Source: a bacterium SCSIO 12696 (GTDB lineage: Bacteria > Pseudomonadota > Gammaproteobacteria > Pseudomonadales > Porticoccaceae). Taken from it: DNA of 64,000 nt. The position numbers and the translations under genes were made by a program. The stretch lies in contig CP073744.1 in NCBI GenBank assembly GCA_024397955.1, forward strand, positions 2,232,001 to 2,296,000. Reading direction: 5' to 3'. This document shows positions 47,646-56,182 of the stretch, piece by piece; within the stretch, counting starts at the first letter, position 1; each line of letters starts with the position of its first letter. The notes under the pieces were generated by a model that was given only the letters and a program-made list of their open reading frames with translations, did no database searches and was not told the DNA's origin.

Positions 47646-48815
47646 ATGAAAAATAGATTTCTTTTGGTTCAGATACCGATATTTATTCTTTGTACTTTAT
47701 TTAATTCTTTAAAGGCGGAAGATGCTGATGAAGTTAGCCAGTTCCTTGATAGCATAGATTCGATTATCCAACAGGGTCAAGTAGATAAATTGGAGGAGTT
47801 GATCCATTTTGAGTCATTGGTAGACGAGGCCTTACTCAGAATAAAAGGTCTTCCATATTCAACGAGACAAGCACTAAAGCAAGGCTTTTTAAGTAATACC
47901 AAAGGTTCTGTAAAAGTAATGCTGGATGGTTTGTCTGGTGGTTCCCAAAAACGATTGCGTGTGCACAGTGCCAATAATATCAGCAAAGCACTTTATCGAT
48001 TTGATCTTGGTGATAAGGGTTACAGCTATATCGAGTGGGTGCTAAAGCCAAATCACAAAAATCGAAAACTGCAGATTGTTGATTATTACTCTTATACTCT
48101 TGGTAAAACCTGGTCTGGCATGATTCGAGAGTTTTTTGCCTTTTCGCAATTAAACAACAATAATTTTGAAGAGATATTTCTGGTATTTACTGGGCAGAGG
48201 AATGCTATCAATAAAATTTCCGAAACGATGGTAAATTACTTGCGGACAAAAAAATCAGAACCATTTTTTGATGCTTATGCTCAAGCTACTGAAGAGGTTC
48301 GAAGTAGCGACTCGATTATTGACTTTTATTATCGTGTAGCGTCTGAAACCGGCGATGAAAATCGATATAGAGAAGCTTTAAAAATTCTTGCGAAATACAA
48401 GAGTGAAAACCCCAAATATGCATTTATCTTGATTGATCATTATTTTTATTTAGGGCAATTCGATAAGGCTATGCAAGCTTTGGAAAGCTTCGAATTGGCA
48501 CTTGGAGTGAAAGATTCTGCTATTACCTTTCTGAAAGGGAATGTACAGTTGATGGCAGGTGACCATAAGGCTGCATTGTCTTATTACCGAGCAGCAAAAG
48601 CTATAGAGCCCGCTCTGGAAGAAATATATTGGTCAGAAGTGAGTGTTTATGTGGCTCAAGAAGACTATAAATCCTTGGTTATCCTCTTTAAGGGCATGGA
48701 GTCTGCCTTTGGGTATCTATTTGCCCGTGAAGATTTCTTGTCAGAGCCCTTTTATGGGGATTTTGTAAAGTCCCCAGAGTTTGATTCTTGGCTGAGAAGC
48801 ACAACCTGTGGATAG
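47646..48815 (+). CDS. Exported protein with TPR-like C-terminal half, unknown function
   Basis: The 389-residue product has a signal peptide (about 1-24, FLLVQIPIFILCTLFNSLKA) and an N-terminal domain of no known family. TPR-like helices fill about 225-345 (YREALKILAKYKSENPKYA; GQFDKAMQALESF; GDHKAALSYYRAAKAI). Strikingly AT-rich compared with genes on both sides, like the proteins at 11390 and 23514. The ATG at 47646 was chosen, since it begins the signal peptide. Confidence 0.65.
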   Translation: MKNRFLLVQIPIFILCTLFNSLKAEDADEVSQFLDSIDSIIQQGQVDKLEELIHFESLVDEALLRIKGLPYSTRQALKQGFLSNTKGSVKVMLDGLSGGSQKRLRVHSANNISKALYRFDLGDKGYSYIEWVLKPNHKNRKLQIVDYYSYTLGKTWSGMIREFFAFSQLNNNNFEEIFLVFTGQRNAINKISETMVNYLRTKKSEPFFDAYAQATEEVRSSDSIIDFYYRVASETGDENRYREALKILAKYKSENPKYAFILIDHYFYLGQFDKAMQALESFELALGVKDSAITFLKGNVQLMAGDHKAALSYYRAAKAIEPALEEIYWSEVSVYVAQEDYKSLVILFKGMESAFGYLFAREDFLSEPFYGDFVKSPEFDSWLRSTTCG

Positions 48816-48818
48816 TTA

Positions 48819-49259
48819 TTAGTTTTTGCGGCTTAATGACGCAAACACTGTGGTAAATGCTGGCTCCAAAAATTTTTTCAGTCCTGTATCTGCAAAGTCG
48901 ATAAACAACGGGGTGTGCTTCAGTTGTTCTTTGATATCGGTATTGGCAATCAGTGACACTTGTAAACCGTCAATCAATTGAATGGCTGCTTCCAGCTTGA
49001 ACCCTACAGCGCCACCGGCAAATTTGCCCTTTTGTGGGCGTGAGCGAATCACCACCTGAGTGATGCCGTAATCGCCCATCAGTTTGGCAAAGGTGCGTTG
49101 AAAGGCTTGCAGCTGTTGTTGGTCATCGGCGTTGCGAATCTGTAGCCGTTGCTGGCGCAAGTCGGGGATAGTGAACAAGTCGCCACTTTTTACCAGCGGG
49201 CAGATCAATACTTCGTTGCTTTTGATCTCAATGCCGCAGGCTTTGGTTTCGCTGGCCAT
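48819..49259 (-). CDS. DUF3010 family protein
   Basis: The 146-residue product has the DUF3010 start pattern (ACGIEIKSNEVLICPL) and a body that looks like an RNase H-like or actin-like fold (QVVIRSRPQKGKFAGGAVGFKLEAAIQL in parts). Function unknown. It is convergent with the TPR gene with 3 bp between stops, and divergent from the 49393 gene. Confidence 0.65.
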   Translation of the reverse strand: MASETKACGIEIKSNEVLICPLVKSGDLFTIPDLRQQRLQIRNADDQQQLQAFQRTFAKLMGDYGITQVVIRSRPQKGKFAGGAVGFKLEAAIQLIDGLQVSLIANTDIKEQLKHTPLFIDFADTGLKKFLEPAFTTVFASLSRKN

Positions 49260-49392
49260 GGTGTGACTCCTGATGCTCAGTATGGGGCTGGTGTGGTTGG
49301 AGCGCGGATACTAACACGATTGCAGTGATTGCCTTAATGGCTCGACCGTGGCAGGCTTGCCCATCTGTTTTAGTAACTGGATATTGCACAAT

Positions 49393-49920
49393 ATGGCCGA
49401 TAACGACACCTCTGCCGCAGCAGCGGAACAATCTACACAGTCCTCCACCCAGCCATCTGGGCAACAGCCCAAGGCCAATTTTCCTGAGCTGTTAAACCTG
49501 TGTAACGGCCTGCTGCATAACCTGTTTTTCAAGCTGCCGAAGCCCAAATCGAAAGAGCTGTTTTCGGAGGTCAAAAAAGGCGGCACCCCAGTGCTGGGTA
49601 ACGTCACTGTGGGCGAGAAGATCACCCTAAAGTTGAAACTGACTCTGGATTACGGCGCGTTTGTGGGGCCTGGCTTTAATTTTGATGTGTTTCGCACCGC
49701 CTTGAAAGGCTTGTTGGAACGTATCAATACCACGCTGCGATTGAAAGCAGATCTTGGCTTGCGCACCAATCAGCAAGGTGGTGTGTTGATTGGTTTTGCT
49801 GGTACGGTCACCAAAAATGACCAGATGAATGCATTGATGATGGTTGTAGATATGGGCAAAGCCGGCGAAATTACCTTGCGCTTGAGCTTTGTGGACCCTA
49901 CTCAGTTTCAGCAAGACTGA
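49393..49920 (+). CDS. Hypothetical protein, 175 residues
   Basis: It begins with a disordered Ser/Thr/Gln/Pro segment (about 1-30), then an amphipathic helix region (FPELLNLCNGLLHNLFFKL) and a beta-rich region (GNVTVGEKITLKLKLTLDYG; GEITLRLSFVDPTQF). No signal peptide. I do not recognise the family. The ATG at 49393 was chosen because the upstream part of the ORF overlaps the promoter side of the DUF3010 gene. A 16-bp stem terminator follows. Confidence 0.6.
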   Translation: MADNDTSAAAAEQSTQSSTQPSGQQPKANFPELLNLCNGLLHNLFFKLPKPKSKELFSEVKKGGTPVLGNVTVGEKITLKLKLTLDYGAFVGPGFNFDVFRTALKGLLERINTTLRLKADLGLRTNQQGGVLIGFAGTVTKNDQMNALMMVVDMGKAGEITLRLSFVDPTQFQQD

Positions 49921-49931
49921 TCAGAATCCTG

Positions 49932-49966
49932 AAAAAAGGGCGATGCCAATGGCATCGCCCTTTTTT
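49932..49966. terminator. Bidirectional rho-independent terminator
   Basis: A 16-bp perfect stem: A6GGGCGATGCC (49932-49947) and GGCATCGCCCT6 (49951-49966), with an AAT loop. It serves the plus gene ending at 49920 and the minus yceI ending at 49981. Confidence 0.93.
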
Positions 49967-49980
49967 AATGAACTCAGCAT

Positions 49981-50565
49981 TTATTTGCTGATGCCCTCCA
50001 CATCCAATGTCATGTAGACATGCTCGGCACCTGGCCCCATGGACCGCATGCCAAAGTCTTCCAGCTTCAGCGCCACAGTGCCGCGAAAGCCTGCGTGGTG
50101 AGCAGAGCCCCAAGGGGATTTGCCAGAGCCTATGTGCTCCACATCAATGGCGATCTCTTTGCTAACGCCGCGCAGAGTCAGGTTGCCCTTTAGTTCGGCT
50201 TTGCCGTCGCCTTTGTCGGTGAAGGAGGTACTTTTGAAGGTGGCCTTTGGGTATTCATCCACATTCAGGTACTTTTTGCCGCGCAGGTGCTTGTCGCGCT
50301 CGGCGTGCATGCTGTCGATGCTGGCCACATCAATTTCCACATTTACGGTGGATGCGCTGGGGTTGTCTGGATCGTAGCTGAAGTTGCCGTCAAATTTGTT
50401 GAAGCGCCCGCTGAGCCAGCTAAAGCCTAGGTGCTTGATCTGGAACTGGATAAAGGCGTGGGCACCTTTAATATCGAACTGGTAATCACGGGCAGTGGCC
50501 ACGTTGGTGGTCAGCAGTGTAGCGGCCAGTGCGAGGCCAGCGGTGAGTGTGCGCACGATGGTCAT
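49981..50565 (-). CDS. yceI: YceI-family periplasmic lipid-binding protein
   Basis: The 194-residue protein has a signal peptide (about 1-25) and a YceI lipocalin-like barrel with the typical phrases: YQFDIKGAHAFIQFQIKHLGFSWLSGRF in parts, DVASIDSMHAERDKHLRG, YPKATFKSTSF, LTLRGVSKEI. The family binds isoprenoid-type lipids, possibly quinone-related. It overlaps the preceding cytochrome gene by 4 nt. Adjacent cytochrome b561 and YceI genes are a recurring pair. Confidence 0.93.
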   Translation of the reverse strand: MTIVRTLTAGLALAATLLTTNVATARDYQFDIKGAHAFIQFQIKHLGFSWLSGRFNKFDGNFSYDPDNPSASTVNVEIDVASIDSMHAERDKHLRGKKYLNVDEYPKATFKSTSFTDKGDGKAELKGNLTLRGVSKEIAIDVEHIGSGKSPWGSAHHAGFRGTVALKLEDFGMRSMGPGAEHVYMTLDVEGISK

Positions 50566-51113
50566 TTGGAATCTCCTTTAAAGAAAGTCATGCGTTTGAG
50601 AGTGTTGTCTTTGTCAATAAAATGGTGCTTGAGTGCTGCCAAGGCATGCAGTGCCGCCAAGACAATTAATACCCAGGCAAGGATTTCATGGATATCGCCG
50701 GCGATATCTTCCTGGTTGTCGATATCCGTGAGGGTAGCGGGTACGGCAAACCAGTTAAATACATCGATGGCGCGGCCGTCGGCAGTGGAAATCAAGTAGC
50801 CGCTGACCATAATCAGTGCCATCAAGGCATACAGGGTGAGGTGGGCCCAGTGGGCGACGCGTTGCTCATTGGTTGAGCCAATAGGCTGAGGCTGGCGGCT
50901 GCCCATGCGCCAACCCCAACGTATCAGCAGCAGCACGAACAGCAGAACGCCAACACTTTTGTGGATGTGGGGCAGGGTACGATACAGCGGATCGTAGTAA
51001 TCCAGCCCGACCATGTAAATGCCCAGCCCAAACAGGCCAAAAATCGCCAGTGCCATCACCCAGTGCAGTAGTTTCGCCACCAGCCCATAGCTTTGTAGGG
51101 TATTCGGGGTCAT
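50562..51113 (-). CDS. Cytochrome b561 (CybB-type)
   Basis: The 183-residue protein has four membrane helices and candidate heme-ligating histidines in LLHWVMAL, HIHKSVGV, GDIHEILAW and ALHALAALKHH. It likely takes electrons from or to quinones (or superoxide). It is in the azoR-cybB-yceI operon on the minus strand, 15 bp after azoR. Confidence 0.9.
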   Translation of the reverse strand: MTPNTLQSYGLVAKLLHWVMALAIFGLFGLGIYMVGLDYYDPLYRTLPHIHKSVGVLLFVLLLIRWGWRMGSRQPQPIGSTNEQRVAHWAHLTLYALMALIMVSGYLISTADGRAIDVFNWFAVPATLTDIDNQEDIAGDIHEILAWVLIVLAALHALAALKHHFIDKDNTLKRMTFFKGDSK

Positions 51114-51128
51114 GCTCCAGTCCTTTTA

Positions 51129-51731
51129 TCAGGCCGCTGCTTTGCGGCTCAGTAATGCTTCAGCCTGAGACAGCGATTGTTCTCGAACGTCACTCATGGC
51201 AAGCCCTTCAGCGTAAATAAAGTCGATATCCGTGATCCCCACAAAGCTGAAAATGCGGCGTACGAACTCAGTTTGCGTGTCTGCATCGGTGCCGGCGTAT
51301 TGGCCGCCGCGGGTAGCAATAATATAAAGCTTCTTGCCCTTTAACAGCCCCTCTGGGCCGTTATCGCCGTATTGGAATGTTACGCCGGCGCGGGCTACGT
51401 GGTCGAACCAGGCTTTTAACGTGGAGGGCACGCCAAAGTTGTACATGGGCAGCCCTAGTACAATGGTGTCGCTGGCGCGTAATTCATGGATCAATTGGTC
51501 CGACAGTTCGGCGGCCTGTTGTTGTTCAGGGCTGCGCTCCTCTTGCTTGGCTGAGAAACCGCTAAAACGCTCTGCATTCAAGTGGGGGATATCGCTTGCA
51601 TTGAGATCACGATGAGTGATCTGCAAGCTTGGGTGATGTTTTTGCAATTGCTCAATAAATTGCTGGCTCAGTTTGTTTGAGGTGCCCTCAGGGCCAAACA
51701 AGCTGCTTTGCAGTGATAGCAGGTGGTTCAT
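51129..51731 (-). CDS. azoR: FMN-dependent NADH-azoreductase / quinone reductase
   Basis: The 200-residue flavodoxin-like protein has an FMN-binding start (LLSLQSSLFGPEGTSNKLS), the LGLPMYNFGVPSTLKAWFDH segment (MYNF with the substrate-binding residues) and the TRGGQYAG loop. AzoR-type enzymes reduce quinones and azo dyes by two electrons, so quinone stress is a likely role. The ATG at 51731 has TTGGAGC upstream; the longer ORF reaches the lysR control region. First gene of the operon, divergent from a LysR regulator. Confidence 0.92.
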   Translation of the reverse strand: MNHLLSLQSSLFGPEGTSNKLSQQFIEQLQKHHPSLQITHRDLNASDIPHLNAERFSGFSAKQEERSPEQQQAAELSDQLIHELRASDTIVLGLPMYNFGVPSTLKAWFDHVARAGVTFQYGDNGPEGLLKGKKLYIIATRGGQYAGTDADTQTEFVRRIFSFVGITDIDFIYAEGLAMSDVREQSLSQAEALLSRKAAA

Positions 51732-51781
51732 GATATTTGCTCCAAGGTTGGTTTGTAATCTCAATGATGGCAAGATTACAT

Positions 51782-51825
51782 CCAATTAACTGTTGTTTAA
51801 CTGGTAGATTTTGATCAATTAAATC
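51782..51825. promoter_or_regulatory. Candidate LysR binding region between azoR and the LysR gene
   Basis: GATTT-N9-AAATC (51807-51825) fits the T-N11-A pattern of LysR sites. An imperfect CCAATTAAC/GTTTAACTGG repeat lies upstream (51782-51804). Confidence 0.4.
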
Positions 51826-51839
51826 GAATTTATAGATAT

Positions 51840-52748
51840 ATGCCCGCTGAATGTACCCCAAAAGTCACACTGGAGCAGTGGCGTATGTTGTTGGCGGTGG
51901 TGGAGTACGGTAGCTTTGCCGCCGCTGCCAATCGCCTCCTCAAAAGCCAGTCGACGGTCAGTTACGCGATGGCGCGCTTGCAGGAGCAGCTGCAGGTAGC
52001 GGTGTTTGAGTTGCAGGGCCGCCGGGCAGTACTGACTGAAGCTGGCGAGCTGGTGGTGCGTCGCGCCCGCACCCTGGTGTCCGATGCCCAAGCGCTGGAG
52101 CAGGCAGCTCAGGTGTTGGCGTCCGGTTGGGAGTCAGAGATCCGCATCGTAGTGGATATGATATTTCCCCAGCAATTACTGGTGGCCATCCTGCAGCGCT
52201 TTTCCCCAGGTACCCAACATACCCGAGTGGAACTGATCGAGAGTTCACTGTCTGGCACCCAGGATGCCATTGTCCACGGCGGTGCAGACATGGCATTGGG
52301 CGGCATGTTGCCCACCGGGTTTTTGTCCGAGCCAGTGTGTCAGATGCAGTTTGTTGCAGTGGCACATCCACAGCACCCGTTGGTGCTGCTGAAGCGGCCG
52401 CTGCAAGAGGCGGACATGAAGCAGCAGCGTCAACTGGTTGTGCGGGATTCCGGCCCCCATCGGCGCCTCAATGCCGGTTGGCTGGGCGCTGAGCAACGCT
52501 GGACAGTAAGTCATTTTCACCAATCCATCCGCTTGCTTTTGGGCGGTTTGGGGTACGCCTTTGTGCCCATGCACATGGCCCAGCCTTATCTGGATACCGG
52601 GGAGCTGGTGGAACTGCCCATTGCCAGCGGTTCCACACGAGATGTGCCACTTCGCATGGTATTTGCTGATCGCACCAACGCTGGCCCGGCGTTACAGCGC
52701 TTTGCGGAGATCGTTCGGGAAGAGGGGCGGCTGTATTCAGGGACTTGA
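51840..52748 (+). CDS. LysR-family transcriptional regulator
   Basis: The 302-residue protein has an N-terminal winged helix-turn-helix (TLEQWRMLLAVVEYGSFAAAA; STVSYAMARLQEQLQVAVFE) and a type 2 periplasmic-binding-like effector domain (about 95-295). Divergent from azoR-cybB-yceI with a LysR-like site between, so it likely controls that operon in response to an electrophile or quinone. That link is inferred from position. Confidence 0.9.
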   Translation: MPAECTPKVTLEQWRMLLAVVEYGSFAAAANRLLKSQSTVSYAMARLQEQLQVAVFELQGRRAVLTEAGELVVRRARTLVSDAQALEQAAQVLASGWESEIRIVVDMIFPQQLLVAILQRFSPGTQHTRVELIESSLSGTQDAIVHGGADMALGGMLPTGFLSEPVCQMQFVAVAHPQHPLVLLKRPLQEADMKQQRQLVVRDSGPHRRLNAGWLGAEQRWTVSHFHQSIRLLLGGLGYAFVPMHMAQPYLDTGELVELPIASGSTRDVPLRMVFADRTNAGPALQRFAEIVREEGRLYSGT

Positions 52749-52823
52749 GGTAATTGAGTTTTCTCGCCTATGTCGCTACTTTGAGCAGCTATTACATAAT
52801 CATAAAAATACGGAGAACCTGGA

Positions 52824-53582
52824 ATGGATACGTCTTCCCCTTACACATCACCAGAGGCCGAATTACAGAATAATTTGGTCTTTTGCCGGGATTGTGGGCA
52901 AAAAATATCGCGAACCGCACCGACCTGCCCTCATTGTGGCGGTGTTCAATCAACCAATGGCAAGAGCAAGGTTGCTGCCGGGTTGCTGGCATTTTTTCTT
53001 GGGGGCTTGGGCATTCACCGCTTTTATCTGGGGCAATGGTGGGGATTGTTCTATTTGTTGTTTTGCTGGACTGGTATTCCGGGGCTAATCAGTTTTATCG
53101 AAGCCATCGTTTTTTGGTGCAGCAGCGACCAAAGCTGGAATGAAAAGTATGGCCATAAAAAAGGCATGTCAGCTCTGGTAGGTGTGTTGATCGGTTTTTT
53201 TGCCATTATTCCGGTTATCGGCATTTTGGCCGCTATTGCATTGCCCGCTTATCAGGACTACACCTTTCGGGCGCAGGTGGCAGAAGCCATGGCCGCGGTT
53301 CAACCTATTCGGCAGACAGTGGAATCGAATATTCTGGAAGGCACCTATTTTGATCGCGATGTGAATCTCCAACAGGTGAGCAATGACCGCTATTGGGTTG
53401 AGTTAAAAGACGATGCGGATATTGTTATTCACTTTACCCAAGCTAGGTTGCAGGGAACGCTGACCTACAATGCCACCAGTAATGGCGAAGATATCGAGTT
53501 TGGTCGCAGGGTGCATAGCGTTGACTGGGATTGCAAGGGCGGTACGTTAGAGCCGCGCTACCGACCGGTTATGTGCAGGTGA
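52824..53582 (+). CDS. Zinc ribbon-TM2-pilin-like hybrid membrane protein
   Basis: The 252-residue product has three recognisable parts. A zinc ribbon spans residues about 20-40 (Cys21, Cys24, Cys35, Cys38). A TM2 domain spans about 48-105 (GLLAFFLGGLGIHRFYLGQW). Then comes a segment from about 120 closely matching the mature N-terminus of type IV pilins (IPVIGILAAIALPAYQDY; TFRAQVAEAMAAVQPIRQ), with a C-terminal domain having pilin-like placing of a Cys pair (about 235, 251). Glu5 of the pilin helix is replaced by Gly124 and the prepilin Gly-Phe cleavage site is absent, so it should not be processed or assembled as a normal pilin. AUG preceded by GGAGAA. Confidence 0.8.
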   Translation: MDTSSPYTSPEAELQNNLVFCRDCGQKISRTAPTCPHCGGVQSTNGKSKVAAGLLAFFLGGLGIHRFYLGQWWGLFYLLFCWTGIPGLISFIEAIVFWCSSDQSWNEKYGHKKGMSALVGVLIGFFAIIPVIGILAAIALPAYQDYTFRAQVAEAMAAVQPIRQTVESNILEGTYFDRDVNLQQVSNDRYWVELKDDADIVIHFTQARLQGTLTYNATSNGEDIEFGRRVHSVDWDCKGGTLEPRYRPVMCR

Positions 53583-53634
53583 GCCATAAAGGTCGCACTC
53601 TTGAAATGGGGTGATTGTACTTAAAGGGAGTTTG

Positions 53635-54315
53635 ATGAAGACGTTTGTTTTATTGATGTTGTCCGCTATAGCGATCCATACATTTTCGGATCAGGTAGAG
53701 CCTGTTGAGAACAAGTACCTTAGTGAAGCACACAAAAGGCAGTACGGCACGTTTGTTTTAACGCGATACTGGCAAAACGACGATGACAACGGCAACTACG
53801 GTTATCGTATCTGCTCTGAAAAAACAGATGATTGCCTGGATTTTCCAAAGTTTGAGTTTTCGTTAACCACATCTGTGGTCACTACAAACGATGAGGTGTT
53901 TTTGGTGGCCACACCTTTCTATGAGGTGGGTTTGGGAGATGCCGAAAATTGGAATTTGTCGATCTATCGCTGGCGGGATAAACAGCGTTTTGTCACGCTG
54001 CAATCCAGTACAGCGCCCAACTTGGGTGATTACAATGGCGATGGTCGCATCGATTTCTGGCTTGAAAGTGGCGCTGAAGAAGCCTGTGATTGGCACTTTG
54101 GCTATCCGAGGTTTTACACGCTCTCGCAAAACGGATTTGAACAGGTGCCACTGCGACAATTCCCGGAGGCATTGCGTCAATATGTCAAACGTATCAGAGG
54201 CGAGATTGAGCCGCTGAAAACACTCAGCGAGTCAGAATATCGCTTTGCGGCTGAGGTAATAAAGTGTGTGGAAGCTATGGCTGATAAGTGTGAAAGGATT
54301 GCTGAGAGGCAATAG
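53635..54315 (+). CDS. Secreted hypothetical protein with an EF-hand-like loop
   Basis: The 226-residue product has a signal peptide (about 1-18) and an FG-GAP/EF-hand type calcium loop DYNGDGRIDFW (about 140-150). Four or more cysteines suggest disulfides. No family recognised. The ATG at 53635 has AAGGGAG upstream. A strong terminator follows. Not obviously linked to the TM2-pilin gene 50 bp upstream. Confidence 0.65.
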   Translation: MKTFVLLMLSAIAIHTFSDQVEPVENKYLSEAHKRQYGTFVLTRYWQNDDDNGNYGYRICSEKTDDCLDFPKFEFSLTTSVVTTNDEVFLVATPFYEVGLGDAENWNLSIYRWRDKQRFVTLQSSTAPNLGDYNGDGRIDFWLESGAEEACDWHFGYPRFYTLSQNGFEQVPLRQFPEALRQYVKRIRGEIEPLKTLSESEYRFAAEVIKCVEAMADKCERIAERQ

Positions 54316-54333
54316 TTGATACTTTAAGCCCAT

Positions 54334-54363
54334 AAAAAAGCCGGGGAAACCCCGGCTTTTTTG
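54334..54363. terminator. Rho-independent terminator (bidirectional)
   Basis: A6GCCGGGG (54334-54346) and CCCCGGCT6 (54350-54362) with an AAA loop. Serves the plus gene at 53635 and the minus ilvE. Confidence 0.93.
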
Positions 54364-54364
54364 T

Positions 54365-55432
54365 TTAGACAACTTCAATAACTTCCGTCCAACCAAATCG
54401 ATCTTCGATATGACCGTACTGAATACCGGTTAACTCATCGTAAATCCGTTTTGCCACTGGGCCAGCCTGATTGTTGTTAATCAGGTACTCCTGGTCACCC
54501 ATGCCGAATTTACCCACTGGCGCAATCACCGCCGCAGTACCACAGCCAAATACTTCGGTAATGGCGCCGGATTTGATGTCTGCCAACACGTCATTGACGT
54601 CAATCTGCTCTTCGGAGATCTCGTAGCCTAAGGAGTTGGCCATCTCCAGCACCGAGTACCGTGTGATGCCCGGCAAAATGCTACCGGTGAGCTTGGGGGT
54701 GATAATTTTGTCGCCATACACAAACATAATGTTCATGGCGCCCACTTCTTCCACATAGCGACCTTCAATGGCGTCGAGCCACAGCACTTGGGAATACCCC
54801 TTGTCGCTGGCTTCCTGACCCACAAACAGGCTGGCGGCGTAGTTGCCACCGGTTTTGGCGTCGCCGACACCGCCTTTTACCGCGCGGCGGTAAGTGTCTG
54901 AGATATAAACCCCCACTGGGTTAAAACCACCTTTGAAGTACGGGCCAACTGGGCCACCAATCACAAAGTGCAGGTAGCGGTTACTGGGCATAACCCCCAG
55001 TGCATTCTGGGTGGCGATCAAGCTGGGGCGAATGTAGTAGGAAGAGCCGGCTTCGGAAGGCACCCACTGGTGGTCCAATTTGACCAGTTCGCGGATGGAT
55101 TCCAAGAATACGGCCTCATCCACAGGTGCCATAGCCATGCGTACCGCAGAACGGGTGAAGCGCTTGGCGTTGTCCCAGGGGCGAAACAGATTAATATTGC
55201 CGTCTGGGCGGCGGTAGGCCTTCAAACCTTCAAAAATTTCCTGTGCGTAGTGAAGCACGGCACAGGACGGGTCCAGGGTAAACGGGGTGTAGGGGCCAAT
55301 AGCCGCGTCGTGCCAGGCACCGTCGCGGTATTCTTGGGTAAACATATGATCTGAGAAAACGCCGCCGAAGCCCAACTCGGTGGGAATGGGTTTGCGTTGT
55401 TCATCGTTTAAGGGGCGTATTGCAATCGCCAT
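54365..55432 (-). CDS. ilvE: Branched-chain amino acid aminotransferase
   Basis: The 355-residue class IV aminotransferase is of the longer BCAT type (bacterial/eukaryotic type II) rather than the about 310-residue E. coli IlvE type. Signatures: LHYAQEIFEGLKAYR, FRPWDNAKRF, GSSYYIRPSLIAT, the PLP-lysine segment KTGGNYAAS, EVGAMNIMFVYGD and EVFGCGTAAVIAPVG. It exchanges amino groups between glutamate and Leu/Ile/Val. A single gene with its own promoter region. The next upstream gene (55668) is divergent. Confidence 0.95.
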   Translation of the reverse strand: MAIAIRPLNDEQRKPIPTELGFGGVFSDHMFTQEYRDGAWHDAAIGPYTPFTLDPSCAVLHYAQEIFEGLKAYRRPDGNINLFRPWDNAKRFTRSAVRMAMAPVDEAVFLESIRELVKLDHQWVPSEAGSSYYIRPSLIATQNALGVMPSNRYLHFVIGGPVGPYFKGGFNPVGVYISDTYRRAVKGGVGDAKTGGNYAASLFVGQEASDKGYSQVLWLDAIEGRYVEEVGAMNIMFVYGDKIITPKLTGSILPGITRYSVLEMANSLGYEISEEQIDVNDVLADIKSGAITEVFGCGTAAVIAPVGKFGMGDQEYLINNNQAGPVAKRIYDELTGIQYGHIEDRFGWTEVIEVV

Positions 55433-55667
55433 GTGTTGCTCCGTTACCAGGGCCGTTCAGCGGCCTTTTACCAAGCGGGGGATTATAGATGAGCTCAGCG
55501 GAATTTTTACTAGCATTTTTCCTAAAAAAACCGGGCAATTCCCTCCGTTTGTCTAAAATAACACTCTTGGAGTAAGTAAAACCCACTTTACCCTCGTAGT
55601 CAGCCATGTAGAATCATCGCTTCATAACCATTTTAACGCTGGATGTTTGGATAACGAGGGTTGCACT

Positions 55668-56033
55668 ATGATTAGCTGTTCGCTGTTTGAAGATATCGAT
55701 GTCTGTCTGCTGGAGCTGGGGGAGCATATTTCCGAGAAGAATATGCTGGAGGCTCGTGACCAGATTAATGAGTACCTCGGCAGCCATCCGAATCTGAGTG
55801 GCCTGGTTATACATGCGGAGTTTTTCCCCTGGTGGTCGGAGTTTGCCGAGCTGGTCGGGCTGTTGAGCTTTAACGGTAACCGTCACCAAACTCTGGTACG
55901 TGTTGCTCTGTGCAGTGATGTGGGTGTGGAAGGCATCCTGCCCCAGATCAGTGAGCACTTTTTTGCCGCTGAGGTAAAAGCTTATAAAGAAGACCAGGTT
56001 TCAGAGGCCCTGCACTGGGCACAAGGGGAGTAA
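55668..56033 (+). CDS. STAS/SpoIIAA-like domain protein
   Basis: The 121-residue single-domain protein matches the SpoIIAA-like group (NLSGLVIHAEFFPWWSEFAEL; RVALCSDVGVEGILPQISEHFFAAEVKAY in parts). Members are small cytoplasmic proteins thought to sense or relay signals; function here unknown. The ATG at 55668 has CGAGGG upstream. A terminator follows at 56091. Confidence 0.72.
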   Translation: MISCSLFEDIDVCLLELGEHISEKNMLEARDQINEYLGSHPNLSGLVIHAEFFPWWSEFAELVGLLSFNGNRHQTLVRVALCSDVGVEGILPQISEHFFAAEVKAYKEDQVSEALHWAQGE

Positions 56034-56090
56034 CTTCCTCATCTGGATGCAGAACCCCACTTTAAGGCTGTGGGGCTCGACGAGCGGTCG

Positions 56091-56132
56091 CAGGCAGGTG
56101 CTTTCAAATTGATGCACCTGCCTGATGTTTTT
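56091..56132 (+). terminator. Rho-independent terminator after the STAS-like gene
   Basis: CAGGCAGGTGC (56091-56101) and GCACCTGCCTG (56114-56124) form an 11-bp perfect stem with a 12-nt loop, followed by ATGTTTTTT. Confidence 0.85.
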
Positions 56133-56182
56133 TAGAAGAAAGGTTTTGGAACCAAAGGTTTTAGAAATAAAGGTATTGATCT

